Positions 34,829 to 43,651 of a stretch of 64,000 nt of DNA are shown here, piece after piece. Position 1 is the stretch's first letter, and each line of letters opens with the position of its first letter. Source of the stretch: Mycolicibacterium wolinskyi (lineage in GTDB: Bacteria > Actinomycetota > Actinomycetes > Mycobacteriales > Mycobacteriaceae). The translations under genes and the position numbers were made by a program. The notes under the pieces were generated by a model that worked only from the letters and a program-made list of their open reading frames with translations, did no database searches and was not told the origin of the DNA. The stretch lies in assembly GCF_002101965.1 (NCBI RefSeq), contig NZ_LQQA01000023.1:1-64000 (forward strand), in the 5' to 3' direction.

Positions 34829-36372
34829 TCGGACTTCTCCGACTTTTGCTTCTTGTCAGCTTTGTCAGCTTTGTCGGCTTTGTCGGCGCCGGTCGGCTTG
34901 TCCTTCTTGGCCGGCTTCGCGGCTTCGGACTTCTTCTCCGTGGTCTTGTCGGACGCGGTCTCGGAGTCCTTGTCGGACGTCTTGGTGCTGGAGGCGGCCT
35001 TCGTCGCATCCTTCACCGCGTCACGGACGTTCTCCGACACCTTCTTCACGTCAGCCGCCGTCTTGGCGACTGTCTTGTCGACCGCCTCCTGAACGTTCTT
35101 GGCCAGCGTCCGCGCGGGCTTCGGCGCAGCGGTGTCCTCGGTTTCCGTCGCGTCGGTGTCCGGGGTGGTCACGGTGTCGGTCGCGCCGGTCGTGTCGGTC
35201 GATTTCACCAACGTGCGCACCGATTCGGGGACGCTGGTGACTTCTGCCGTACCGGTCTTCGTGGCCAGGTCCGGCGTGAAGAAATCGATCTGGTCGCGAA
35301 CATAGTTCCCGAGCGCATCGACCGACGCGGACCCATGGTCAACCGCGCTGTCCACCACGAACCGGGCCTGGGTGCCGAGCGCCCGCAACGGACCCTCGCC
35401 GTTGCGCAGCACGTCGGTCAGGAATCCCTCCGGGACACCGATGAGGTCGTTGACGAATCCGACCTCCTGGATGGACAGAGCATTGAGGAGGTTGTAGTTG
35501 ATGTCGATCTGCTGGTTGACCAAGCCCAGCCCGAGGCCGTCGAAAACCGGCTCGATGGCGTTGATGACGCCCTCGGTGACGGCTTGTGACGTGGCCAGCG
35601 TCAGGTTGTTCGCGGCGATGGCGGCATTTGTGGCTGCTTCGACCGGCGGCAGGATGAGGTCACCGATCAGCGACGGTAGCGACGCGATACTGGGCGCCGC
35701 GGCCAGGTTCGCAGTCGGTGCGGCAAGATCCGCCGCCAGGAACGGCCCCTGCAATGGCGGGCGCGGGGGGAGGGGGAGGGGCGGCAGCGGAATGAAGGTG
35801 TTCGCGACGTCGATTCCGAGCCAGACGAACGACAACGCGACATCCACGCCGAAGTCGACGAGGTTCTGAGCGATGCCGCCGTCCCCGCGAAGCCAGTCGG
35901 TGAAGTTGAAGACCGCACTTGCGACCAGCGAATTCCCGAAGTTGTAGCCGTCCATGAGCAGGCCACCGGCCCAGCCGCCGACCCACGGAACCCAGCCGAG
36001 TGCGTAGGCGCCGAGTTCGAACCCGTACTGCACCCACGGCTCGAAGGTCAGATAGATGTTGTCGATCGTGTTGGCCAGGTTGGGTGCGATCGCCAGGGCG
36101 GTCGGGGCTGCGGTCACCGCCGCGGCCGGGGCCGATTCGACCGCGCCGGACGCGCCACCCGACGGCACCTTGGGCACCGGCACGGCCGCCGTCATGCGGC
36201 TCGCCGCCGCGAGCAGGTCGACCATGGCCTGCGACAACTGCGGCTCGGTGGAAACCGAGTGCGCCGGCACTGCGATGTCGTCGGGGGTTACCTGGATCGG
36301 AGTCAGGGCAAGAGTTGTCGCAGTGGCCGCGGCGGCGCCTGCCATCAGGTATGAGCGGACAGAAACGTTCAT
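34825..36372 (-). CDS. Secreted GjpA-like protein, third paralogue
   Basis: 515 residues, ATG with AGGGGTG upstream. Export helix (YLMAGAAAATATTLALTPIQ) followed by a body with Pro/Leu-rich LPPLPLPPRPPLQGP near 205-220. The C-terminal third is a long Lys/Ala/Asp/Thr amphipathic tail (KTAADVKKVSENVRDAVKDA) with a final Lys/Asp/Ala repeat (ADKADKADKADKKQKS). The middle diverges from the two other paralogues, but ends and layout agree. It lies between Rv1171-like and fbiC, where M. tuberculosis carries PE12. Its stop overlaps the convergent gene by 4 bp. Confidence 0.78.
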   Translation of the reverse strand: MNVSVRSYLMAGAAAATATTLALTPIQVTPDDIAVPAHSVSTEPQLSQAMVDLLAAASRMTAAVPVPKVPSGGASGAVESAPAAAVTAAPTALAIAPNLANTIDNIYLTFEPWVQYGFELGAYALGWVPWVGGWAGGLLMDGYNFGNSLVASAVFNFTDWLRGDGGIAQNLVDFGVDVALSFVWLGIDVANTFIPLPPLPLPPRPPLQGPFLAADLAAPTANLAAAPSIASLPSLIGDLILPPVEAATNAAIAANNLTLATSQAVTEGVINAIEPVFDGLGLGLVNQQIDINYNLLNALSIQEVGFVNDLIGVPEGFLTDVLRNGEGPLRALGTQARFVVDSAVDHGSASVDALGNYVRDQIDFFTPDLATKTGTAEVTSVPESVRTLVKSTDTTGATDTVTTPDTDATETEDTAAPKPARTLAKNVQEAVDKTVAKTAADVKKVSENVRDAVKDATKAASSTKTSDKDSETASDKTTEKKSEAAKPAKKDKPTGADKADKADKADKKQKSEKSD

Positions 36373-36639
36373 GACGGCACCCCTGAGATCCCTCCCCGAC
36401 CCACAACAATCTAACGTTGATCTTGACCTTACTGGCAGAAATGGCCAAGTCCGCGTGCTGGTGGCAGCGCGTCATATAACGGCTTGAAAACAAGCATCGA
36501 ACACATCAGGAGCAGCAGGGCGCCACGTCGCCCGATGCTGGGACTACTGTGGCTCCCATGTCCTGGCTATGGCAGGCTCCGTTGGTTTCAGAATGTGAGA
36601 CGCGTGGATGATTGTGGACAACGGCGGGGTTACACGGAA

Positions 36640-39219
36640 GTGGCTCTAGACCCCCAGCACGGCGCAGATCTACCCAGCCCCGTGGTTCCACCGAAAGCCG
36701 GAGTGTCCAGCCCTGCCGCGCTGCGGCGTGTCTTGCGGCGGGCGCGTGATGGTGTCGCCCTCAATGTCGACGAGGCCGCGATCGCGATGACGGCCCGTGG
36801 CGAGGATCTCGCTGATTTGTGCGCGAGTGCGGCGCGAGTGCGTGATGCCGGGTTGAGGACTGCGGGCCGGCTCGGCGCGAATGGCAGGTTGCCGGTCAGT
36901 TACTCGCGCAAGGTGTTCATCCCGGTCACTCATCTGTGCCGCGACACGTGTCATTACTGCACGTTTGTCACGGTGCCCGGCCGGCTGCGCAGCCAGGGCA
37001 TGGGCATGTACATGGAGCCCGACGAGATTCTCGATGTCGCGCGTCGCGGCGCCGAACTGGGCTGCAAGGAGGCGCTTTTCACCCTTGGCGATCGCCCGGA
37101 GGCACGCTGGGAAGAGGCGCGGCAGTGGCTCGATGAGCGTGGCTATGACTCGACGCTGGATTACGTGCGCGCGATGGCGATCCGGGTTTTGGAGGAGACG
37201 GGGCTGTTGCCGCATCTCAATCCCGGGGTGATGAGCTGGTCGGAGCTCTCGCGGCTCAAGCCCGTCGCCCCGTCGATGGGCATGATGCTGGAGACGACGT
37301 CACGGCGACTGTTCGAGACAAAGGGGCTCGCGCATTACGGCAGCCCGGACAAGGATCCGGCGGTGCGGCTGCGCACCCTCGACGACGCCGGGCGGTTGTC
37401 GATCCCGTTCACCACCGGTCTGTTGGTGGGTATCGGTGAGACGTTGACCGAGCGTGCCGAGACCATGCATGCGATCCGGAAGTCGCACAAGGAGTTCGGG
37501 CACGTTCAGGAAGTGATCGTGCAGAACTTCCGGGCCAAGGATCACACTGCGATGGCCTCGGCACCGGATGCGGGTATCGAGGACTTCTTGGCGACGATCG
37601 CGGTGACGCGGCTGGTGTTGGGGCCGAAGATGCGCATTCAGGCGCCGCCGAATCTGGTGTCGCGTGCGGAGTGCCTGGCGCTGATCGGCGCGGGTGTCGA
37701 TGACTGGGGTGGGGTGTCGCCGCTGACTCCCGATCATGTCAATCCCGAACGGCCGTGGCCTGCGCTCGACGATCTCGCCGAGGTGACGGCCGAGGCCGGC
37801 TACGACTTGGTGCAGCGGCTGACGGCGCAGCCGCAGTATGTGCAGGCCGGTGCGGCGTGGATCGATCCGCGGGTGCGGGGCCATGTCGATGCGCTGGCCG
37901 ATCCGGACACCGGGTTCGCCCTCGACGTGAATCCGGTGGGCCGGCCGTGGCAGGAGCCCGATGAGGCCTCGGAATCGTTGGGGCGTATCGATCTGCATGC
38001 CGCTATCGACTCCGAGGGCCGGTTGACCGAGACCCGCAGCGACCTCGACAGTGCGTTCGGCGACTGGGAGTCGATTCGGGCGAAGGTGTCGGAGCTGGCG
38101 GCCCGGGCCCCGGAGCGCATCGACACCGATGTGTTGGCGGCGTTGCGGTCGGCGGAGCGTGATCCGGGCGGGTGCAGCGACGACGAGTATCTGGCGCTGG
38201 CCACAGCCGACGGCCCGGCGCTGGAGGCCGTTACCGCGCTGGCGGATTCGTTGCGGCGCGATGTCGTGGGCGATGACGTGACGTTCGTGGTCAACCGCAA
38301 CATCAACTTCACCAACATCTGCTACACGGGCTGCCGGTTCTGCGCGTTCGCGCAGCGCAAGGGCGATGCCGATGCGTATTCACTGTCCACCGACGAGGTC
38401 GCCGACCGGGCGTGGGAGGCGCATGTGGCCGGCGCGACCGAGGTGTGCATGCAGGGCGGCATCGATCCGGAGCTCCCGGTCACCGGGTACGCCGATCTGG
38501 TGCGGGCGGTCAAGGAGCGGGTGCCGTCGATGCACGTGCACGCGTTTTCTCCCATGGAGATCGCCAACGGTGTCACCCGCAGCGGGTTGTCGATCCGGGA
38601 ATGGCTGACCTCGCTGCGTGAGGCCGGGCTGGACACCATCCCGGGTACCGCGGCCGAGATCCTCGACGACGAGGTGCGCTGGGTGCTGACCAAGGGCAAG
38701 CTGCCGACGTCGATGTGGATCGAGGTGGTGACCACGGCGCACGAGGTGGGGCTGCGGTCATCGTCGACGATGATGTACGGCCACGTCGATCAGCCGCGGC
38801 ATTGGGTTGGCCACCTCAACGTGCTGCGCTCGATCCAGGATCAGACCGGTGGGTTCACCGAGTTCGTGCCGCTGCCGTTCGTGCATCAGTCCTCCCCGCT
38901 GTATCTGGCGGGTGGCGCGCGGCCGGGTCCGACGCATCGTGACAACCGCGCCGTGCATGCGTTGGCGCGGATCATGTTGCACGGCAGGATCTCTCACATC
39001 CAGACCAGCTGGGTCAAGCTTGGTATCGAGCGGACTCAGGTGATGTTGCGCGGCGGCGCCAACGACCTCGGCGGCACGCTGATGGAAGAGACCATCTCAC
39101 GCATGGCAGGCTCGGAGAACGGATCAGCCAAGACCGTCGAAGAACTCGTCGCGATCGCCGAGGGCATCGGCCGCCCCGCCCGCCAACGCACCACCACCTA
39201 CTCGCCCCAGGCCGCTTAA
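36640..39219 (+). CDS. fbiC: FbiC, FO synthase (fused CofG/CofH radical SAM enzyme)
   Basis: 859 residues from GTG 36640, close to the 856 of M. tuberculosis. The CofG half has a radical SAM cluster C100/C104/C107 (CRDTCHYC); the CofH half has C561/C565/C568 (CYTGCRFC). Together they make FO, the deazaflavin of coenzyme F420, from tyrosine and the pyrimidine 5-amino-6-ribitylamino-uracil. A longer frame from 36484 would add 52 residues of Arg-rich sequence not in homologues. Matches Rv1173. Confidence 0.96.
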   Translation: MALDPQHGADLPSPVVPPKAGVSSPAALRRVLRRARDGVALNVDEAAIAMTARGEDLADLCASAARVRDAGLRTAGRLGANGRLPVSYSRKVFIPVTHLCRDTCHYCTFVTVPGRLRSQGMGMYMEPDEILDVARRGAELGCKEALFTLGDRPEARWEEARQWLDERGYDSTLDYVRAMAIRVLEETGLLPHLNPGVMSWSELSRLKPVAPSMGMMLETTSRRLFETKGLAHYGSPDKDPAVRLRTLDDAGRLSIPFTTGLLVGIGETLTERAETMHAIRKSHKEFGHVQEVIVQNFRAKDHTAMASAPDAGIEDFLATIAVTRLVLGPKMRIQAPPNLVSRAECLALIGAGVDDWGGVSPLTPDHVNPERPWPALDDLAEVTAEAGYDLVQRLTAQPQYVQAGAAWIDPRVRGHVDALADPDTGFALDVNPVGRPWQEPDEASESLGRIDLHAAIDSEGRLTETRSDLDSAFGDWESIRAKVSELAARAPERIDTDVLAALRSAERDPGGCSDDEYLALATADGPALEAVTALADSLRRDVVGDDVTFVVNRNINFTNICYTGCRFCAFAQRKGDADAYSLSTDEVADRAWEAHVAGATEVCMQGGIDPELPVTGYADLVRAVKERVPSMHVHAFSPMEIANGVTRSGLSIREWLTSLREAGLDTIPGTAAEILDDEVRWVLTKGKLPTSMWIEVVTTAHEVGLRSSSTMMYGHVDQPRHWVGHLNVLRSIQDQTGGFTEFVPLPFVHQSSPLYLAGGARPGPTHRDNRAVHALARIMLHGRISHIQTSWVKLGIERTQVMLRGGANDLGGTLMEETISRMAGSENGSAKTVEELVAIAEGIGRPARQRTTTYSPQAA

Positions 39220-39265
39220 CTCGGCTTCGGGGCTTGGGGCCGGGCCTTGGGGCCTCGGGGCTTCG

Positions 39266-39333
39266 GCACCGCGAGCGACCGTGTCTGTACGCCGACACGC
39301 CGCAAATTGGCGGCCTTTTGCGGTCGCTCGCGG
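39266..39333 (+). repeat. Palindromic repeat, copy A (before the Excalibur gene)
   Basis: About 68 bp, arms GCGAGCGACCG and CGGTCGCTCGC (11 bp) around a core with GTACGCCGACACGCCGC. The reverse complement recurs almost unchanged at 40016-40079, so the two copies bracket the 39335-39919 gene in opposite orientation. It may also terminate fbiC. Confidence 0.75.
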
Positions 39334-39334
39334 G

Positions 39335-39919
39335 CTACGAGAGTGCGCTCGCGCGCGTCAGGCAGTTGACATCATGCCCGTCACCCGCGGTGCCCGAATC
39401 CACGAGTCGGCCATCGAGAATCTCGCACGCGAGTGTCCCGGCGTCGCCCATCACCGGGTCGGCGCCGACCATCTGCTCGCCGCTGCCGCTGCTGGTCAAC
39501 CTCGCCTGCCCGCCGCAGTATGAAGCGGTTTGCAGGGTCCCGGCGTCGGCGGCCGGTGCGGTGATGTCGATGCAGTCGGTGCCGGTCCAGTTGACGACGG
39601 TCGTGAAGCCGGCGCCGGCGATCGGCGGCGCGGCGGGCGCCTGATTGGTCGGGGCTGTCGCGACCGGCGCCCCGCCGTACAGCGGCAGTCCACCGCCTGC
39701 GTATCCGCCACCACCGCCACCACCGCTTTCGCATGCGACGCCATCGCCGTCGCGATCCAGCTTCGAGCTGTAGCCGGGTTGGCCCGCATAGAGCGGGGCG
39801 GCGCCGGCAGCTCGGGCCGCCGCGCAGTTGGGGTACGCCCCAGCCGTCGGCGCGGTGAACACGGCAAGAAGAGGCACGACGACTGCGCTGCACGCCAGTC
39901 CCACGATGTAGGTGCGCAT
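39335..39919 (-). CDS. Secreted protein with an Excalibur calcium-binding domain
   Basis: 194 residues from ATG 39919. Signal peptide MRTYIVGLACSAVVVPLLAV, cleavage near AGA-YP. The Excalibur domain follows at once: YPNCAAARAAG, then GYSSKLDRDGDGVACE with the DRDGDG calcium loop and paired Cys. A Gly-rich linker and a second domain of about 100 residues with four cysteines follow. Probably cell-wall or secreted. It occupies the place of Rv1174c (TB8.4), but is not obviously related to it. Flanked by inverted repeats A and B. Confidence 0.8.
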   Translation of the reverse strand: MRTYIVGLACSAVVVPLLAVFTAPTAGAYPNCAAARAAGAAPLYAGQPGYSSKLDRDGDGVACESGGGGGGGYAGGGLPLYGGAPVATAPTNQAPAAPPIAGAGFTTVVNWTGTDCIDITAPAADAGTLQTASYCGGQARLTSSGSGEQMVGADPVMGDAGTLACEILDGRLVDSGTAGDGHDVNCLTRASALS

Positions 39920-40015
39920 CGATGTTCCGATCTTGAAATTGACCTCGACGACAATTGCCGTCGTCGGCACATCATGCACGAAGTGGCATCAGTCGGGTGC
40001 AGGTTTCGGCCGGAC

Positions 40016-40079
40016 CGAGCGACCGCAAAATGCCGGCTATCGCGGCGTGTCGGCGTACAAACACGGTCGCTCGCGGTGC
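40016..40079 (-). repeat. Palindromic repeat, copy B (after the Excalibur gene start)
   Basis: Reverse-complement copy of the 39266-39333 repeat, with arms CGAGCGACCG and CGGTCGCTCG. The cores GCGGCGTGTCGGCGTAC are identical on opposite strands; the sequences differ mainly near the inner AT stretch. It also forms the left edge of the sulfur operon. Confidence 0.75.
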
Positions 40080-40089
40080 GAGGGGAGGG

Positions 40090-41379
40090 CTAACTCAAGC
40101 CGAGGTTGCCGCGCAGTGTGGTGGCCTCGTATTCGCGGCGGAAGAGGCCGCGGCGCTGGAGCTCGGGAACGAGCTGCTCGACGATCGACCGCAAGCCGTC
40201 GGGGAAGAAGTCGGTGTTGAGGTTGAACCCGTCGGCCGCGCCGGCCGTGAACCACTCTTCGATCGAGTCGGCGACCTGTTCGGGTGTGCCGACGATGCTG
40301 CGGTGTCCGTTCGGATTGCGTTGGAGCAGTTGGCGAACGGTCAGCTGCTCGGCGCGGGCGAGTTCGAGCACAGCAGAAGCGAATCCGACGCCGGCGCGGC
40401 TGGAGCCGATCGAGTCGATCTTGTCCCACGGCAACTGGGCATCGAGCCGGAGGTCGCCGACGTCGAGACCCAGTATGGCGCTGAGTGATTGGAGCTCACT
40501 GTCAAAGCCGACGACTTCATCCAGCCATTGTTTGCGGTCGTTTGCCTCCTGTTCGGTGCTGCCGAGAACCGGGAACAAGCCCGGCAGGATCACGATGTCG
40601 TCCGGTTTGCGGCCGTAGCCGACGGCTTTCGACTTCAGCGTCTGATAGAACTCGCGCGCCGCACCCACGGTGTGATGCACCGTGAACACCGCGTCGGCGT
40701 GCCGGGCTGCGAGCTCGACTCCTTGTGGCGAGCCGCCGGCCTGCAACAACACCGGACGGCCCTGTGGTGACCGCGGCACGTTGAGCGCACCGTCGACGCG
40801 AAAGTACCTGCCGCGGAAGTCCACCGGACGTATCCGCGTGGCGTCGGCGAACTTGCCCGACGCCTGATCGGCGATCAACGCGTCGGCGTCCCAGGATTCC
40901 CACAGTGCGATCGCGACACGCACGGATTCCTCGGCACGGCCGTAACGTTCATCGTGTCCGGGTTGTTCGTCGTAGCCGAACAGCCGGGCCGACTCCGGCG
41001 CGCGGGTCGTCACGACGTTCCACGCCGCCCGGCCGCCCGACACATAGTCGAGTGAGGCGATCTTGCGGGCGATCGTGTACGGGTGCTCGAAACTCGACGA
41101 CACCGTCGCCACCAGCCCGACGTGCTCGGTCACCCGGGCCACCGCTGTCAGCGGGACGATCGGGTCGAGCGCCTGCCACGGCCGTGAGACCGACGGCGCC
41201 CCGTAGTCGAACTCGTCGGAGAAGAAGACCGCGTCGAGTCGTCCGGCCTCGGCCAGCCGACCGATCTCCTCGTAGAAGCCGAGGTCCAAAAACCCCAGCG
41301 GATCGTCGGCCACCCGCCATGAAGCCGGGTGGCGCCCACTGCTGTTGACGTTGATGTTGAGATGCAACTGCCGTGTCAT
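40090..41379 (-). CDS. Flavin-dependent LLM-class monooxygenase (NtaA/DszA/SnaA group)
   Basis: 429 residues from ATG 41379, GGAGGA six bases upstream. Bacterial luciferase-like fold: FYEEIGRLAEAGRLDAVFFSDE, then GLVATVSSSFEHPYTIARKIASLDYVSGGR, and GRPVLLQAGGSPQG. The DszA/NtaA/SnaA group oxidises sulfones, chelators or lipids with FMNH2 from a separate reductase. Here it ends a sulfur operon, so it likely desulfurises an organosulfur compound. Fifteen or fewer bases separate all genes of this operon. Confidence 0.9.
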   Translation of the reverse strand: MTRQLHLNINVNSSGRHPASWRVADDPLGFLDLGFYEEIGRLAEAGRLDAVFFSDEFDYGAPSVSRPWQALDPIVPLTAVARVTEHVGLVATVSSSFEHPYTIARKIASLDYVSGGRAAWNVVTTRAPESARLFGYDEQPGHDERYGRAEESVRVAIALWESWDADALIADQASGKFADATRIRPVDFRGRYFRVDGALNVPRSPQGRPVLLQAGGSPQGVELAARHADAVFTVHHTVGAAREFYQTLKSKAVGYGRKPDDIVILPGLFPVLGSTEQEANDRKQWLDEVVGFDSELQSLSAILGLDVGDLRLDAQLPWDKIDSIGSSRAGVGFASAVLELARAEQLTVRQLLQRNPNGHRSIVGTPEQVADSIEEWFTAGAADGFNLNTDFFPDGLRSIVEQLVPELQRRGLFRREYEATTLRGNLGLS

Positions 41380-41393
41380 CCGTTCCTCCGGGC

Positions 41394-42617
41394 TCAATCG
41401 TCGGCGAGGGCCGCGAGTGGACGCAGCGGATGGGCCAACGTCCACGGATCGGCCACCGACTCGTCGATCAACCACTTGCCGACCGCATACGGCTTCCAGC
41501 GCACCGCGTCGTGCAGGGTGTGGGTTCGGGCGTCGCGCCAGTACCGGTCGAGGCCGAGCGCGGGTTTGGTGGAACTGGCGCCGCCGATGTCGAACAACGC
41601 CGACGTCACGGCGAGCGCGGCCCTGGCCGCGACGACTTTGGCCTGCGCGACTTCGTAGAACGCCTCGAGTACGGCCGAAAGTTGGGAAGCGTCAGTGAGT
41701 TTCGCTAACTGTCTGGCCGCTGACTCCACGGCACGGCGTGCGGTCCAGGCGGTGATCCGCAGTTCGCCGAGGGCCGCGACACCGATCGTGTCGTCGCGGA
41801 ACTCGCGGTGTTCGGCACCCCGTCCGGCGTGCACCTTTCTCGCCAGAGTGACCGCCTCCTGCAGCGCACCCTCCGCCAGACCGACGTCGATCGCGGCGTG
41901 CACCACATGGTTCAGGCCGGAGTGCCGGTACTGGGCGCGAGTGCCCGGCAGCGGTGCCAGGATCTGTGTGGCCTCGACCGCGACATCGTGGAACTCGACG
42001 GTGCCCGAGCCGGTGGTGCGCTGCCCGAAACTGTCCCAGTCGTCATGGATCTCGACACCTGGGGTGGTTCGGGGTAACACCACGGTATGCGGCTGGCCGT
42101 CGTCCCCGCGGGCGATCACGGTGATCAGGTCGGCAAGCAGCGCACCGGTCGAGTACACCTTGCGGCCGGACAGCGTCCAGGTCCCGTTGCGTTGCAGCAC
42201 AGTCGTTTCCGACGCGCCGGGTGGGCGTTCGCCAGGTTCGGCGGCGGCGTTGCCGAAGAAGGCGCCCGAGCCGATGGTGGTCAAGAACCGCGTCCGGTGC
42301 GGTGACGGCGACAACCGTAGCCGCTCGACGGTGCTGAAGTGGTTCTGCGGGATCTGCCCGAGACTGCCGTCGGCAGAGGCGACCGCAATGATCGCCTGGG
42401 TCAACACCTCCTGGTCGAACCCGAGGCCACCGAACTCCGCCGGGGTGGTCAACGCCCAGAACCCGATTCGGCGCAGGCGGTCGATCTCGTCGACGGCGTA
42501 CCGGCGATTCCGGTCTCGGTCGTGGGCGCCTGCGCGGATCTCGTCGACGGCTCCGCTGAGCTCGTCCAAGAATTCCTCGGGCGTGCGGGTCTTGGTGGGC
42601 GTATGCGTCGGGACCAT
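41394..42617 (-). CDS. SfnB/DszC-like acyl-CoA dehydrogenase-fold monooxygenase
   Basis: 407 residues with the acyl-CoA dehydrogenase fold (LRRIGFWALTTPAEFGGLGF near 50-70; RNGTWTLSGRKVYSTGALLA in the middle). The usual catalytic Glu of dehydrogenases is not obvious, consistent with the SfnB/DszC flavin monooxygenases of sulfur acquisition. It would oxygenate sulfides or sulfones using reduced flavin. Two bases after the SsuA-type gene. Confidence 0.87.
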   Translation of the reverse strand: MVPTHTPTKTRTPEEFLDELSGAVDEIRAGAHDRDRNRRYAVDEIDRLRRIGFWALTTPAEFGGLGFDQEVLTQAIIAVASADGSLGQIPQNHFSTVERLRLSPSPHRTRFLTTIGSGAFFGNAAAEPGERPPGASETTVLQRNGTWTLSGRKVYSTGALLADLITVIARGDDGQPHTVVLPRTTPGVEIHDDWDSFGQRTTGSGTVEFHDVAVEATQILAPLPGTRAQYRHSGLNHVVHAAIDVGLAEGALQEAVTLARKVHAGRGAEHREFRDDTIGVAALGELRITAWTARRAVESAARQLAKLTDASQLSAVLEAFYEVAQAKVVAARAALAVTSALFDIGGASSTKPALGLDRYWRDARTHTLHDAVRWKPYAVGKWLIDESVADPWTLAHPLRPLAALADD

Positions 42618-42619
42618 AC

Positions 42620-43651
42620 CTACTTCACCGGTGCCGGGGCTTGTGGGCCCTGGGCCTTCTGCGCGTCGTTGTAGCGCGGGTCGTATTCGATCGCCACATC
42701 AACCGGCTTCTTGAGCGCTCCGCCGGCGTGCAGTTCGTCGGCCACGGCCTGCTCTTCGGCCACCAGCGCGCTGTCAAGCTTGCGGAATGGGCCGCTGCGC
42801 ACCTGATACTCGAATTCGGTTCGCGCATCGCTGAGTTTGAGCGTGGATTTCAGGGTCTGCTTGACCGTGTCCGGGTTGTCGTCGTACCAGGTCCAGAATC
42901 CCGCCAGCCGGGTGAAGAAGTCGCGCAGTGCCTCGTCTTTGGCAGGGTCGGCCAGCACATCGGTGCGCGCGGTCCACACGTTCAGCGCGGGGATCTTGGT
43001 GTCCCGCTCGGACAGCAGGATCTTGGCGTCGCCCTTGGTGATCGAGTCGAGAATCGCGGCCTGCCCGCCGGAATACACGTCGACCTGACCGGAGTTGAAC
43101 GCGGCGGCCGAGGCGTTGCCGTCGTTGAATTTGACTGGCTTGATGTCGGATTCGGTGAGTTTCGCACGCGACAGCGACACCAGGTACTGGGCGTGGTTGT
43201 AACCACCGAAGTTGTAGGCCCAGGTGTGGCCGCGAAGGTCGGCCAGGTTGTTGATGCCTGAGTTTGCGCGCACCGCTGTCACCAGCGGCGTGTAGCGGGG
43301 GTCGAAGCCGTTGCGCCAGCCTGCGACGATCTTGAGCGGCACGGTGTGCTCGGTCCAGTCCTGCACCGCGTTAGCCTGCTCGATGGTCAGCGACGTATCG
43401 CCCATGTGGCCGACGTCGATGGTTTTGCCGTACAAGGCCGACAGGTTGGCGGCGGGTCCCGCGAGGATCGCCCACTCGACGTCGTACGGCGCGCCGTCGA
43501 GCACACCCGATTCCTTCACCAGCGCGGGTATGCCGTTGTCCTGGTAGGCGATCACCAGTTTCGTCCGGCCGCCGTCGTCGCCGGACGAGCAGCCGGTGAG
43601 CACCGCAATGACAAGCGCGAGAACGGTCAGCGGGGCCAGTATTCGGGTCAT
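42620..43651 (-). CDS. ABC transporter sulfonate-binding lipoprotein (SsuA-like)
   Basis: 343 residues with signal peptide and lipobox VLTGC at C21, followed by SSGDDGGR. NMT1/SsuA fold: PALVKESGVLDGAPYDVEW, then LSALYGKTIDVGHMGD, and GYNHAQYLVSLSRAKLTESD. It should capture a sulfonate or similar sulfur compound outside. Start overlaps the ATPase gene stop by 4 bases. Confidence 0.88.
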   Translation of the reverse strand: MTRILAPLTVLALVIAVLTGCSSGDDGGRTKLVIAYQDNGIPALVKESGVLDGAPYDVEWAILAGPAANLSALYGKTIDVGHMGDTSLTIEQANAVQDWTEHTVPLKIVAGWRNGFDPRYTPLVTAVRANSGINNLADLRGHTWAYNFGGYNHAQYLVSLSRAKLTESDIKPVKFNDGNASAAAFNSGQVDVYSGGQAAILDSITKGDAKILLSERDTKIPALNVWTARTDVLADPAKDEALRDFFTRLAGFWTWYDDNPDTVKQTLKSTLKLSDARTEFEYQVRSGPFRKLDSALVAEEQAVADELHAGGALKKPVDVAIEYDPRYNDAQKAQGPQAPAPVK

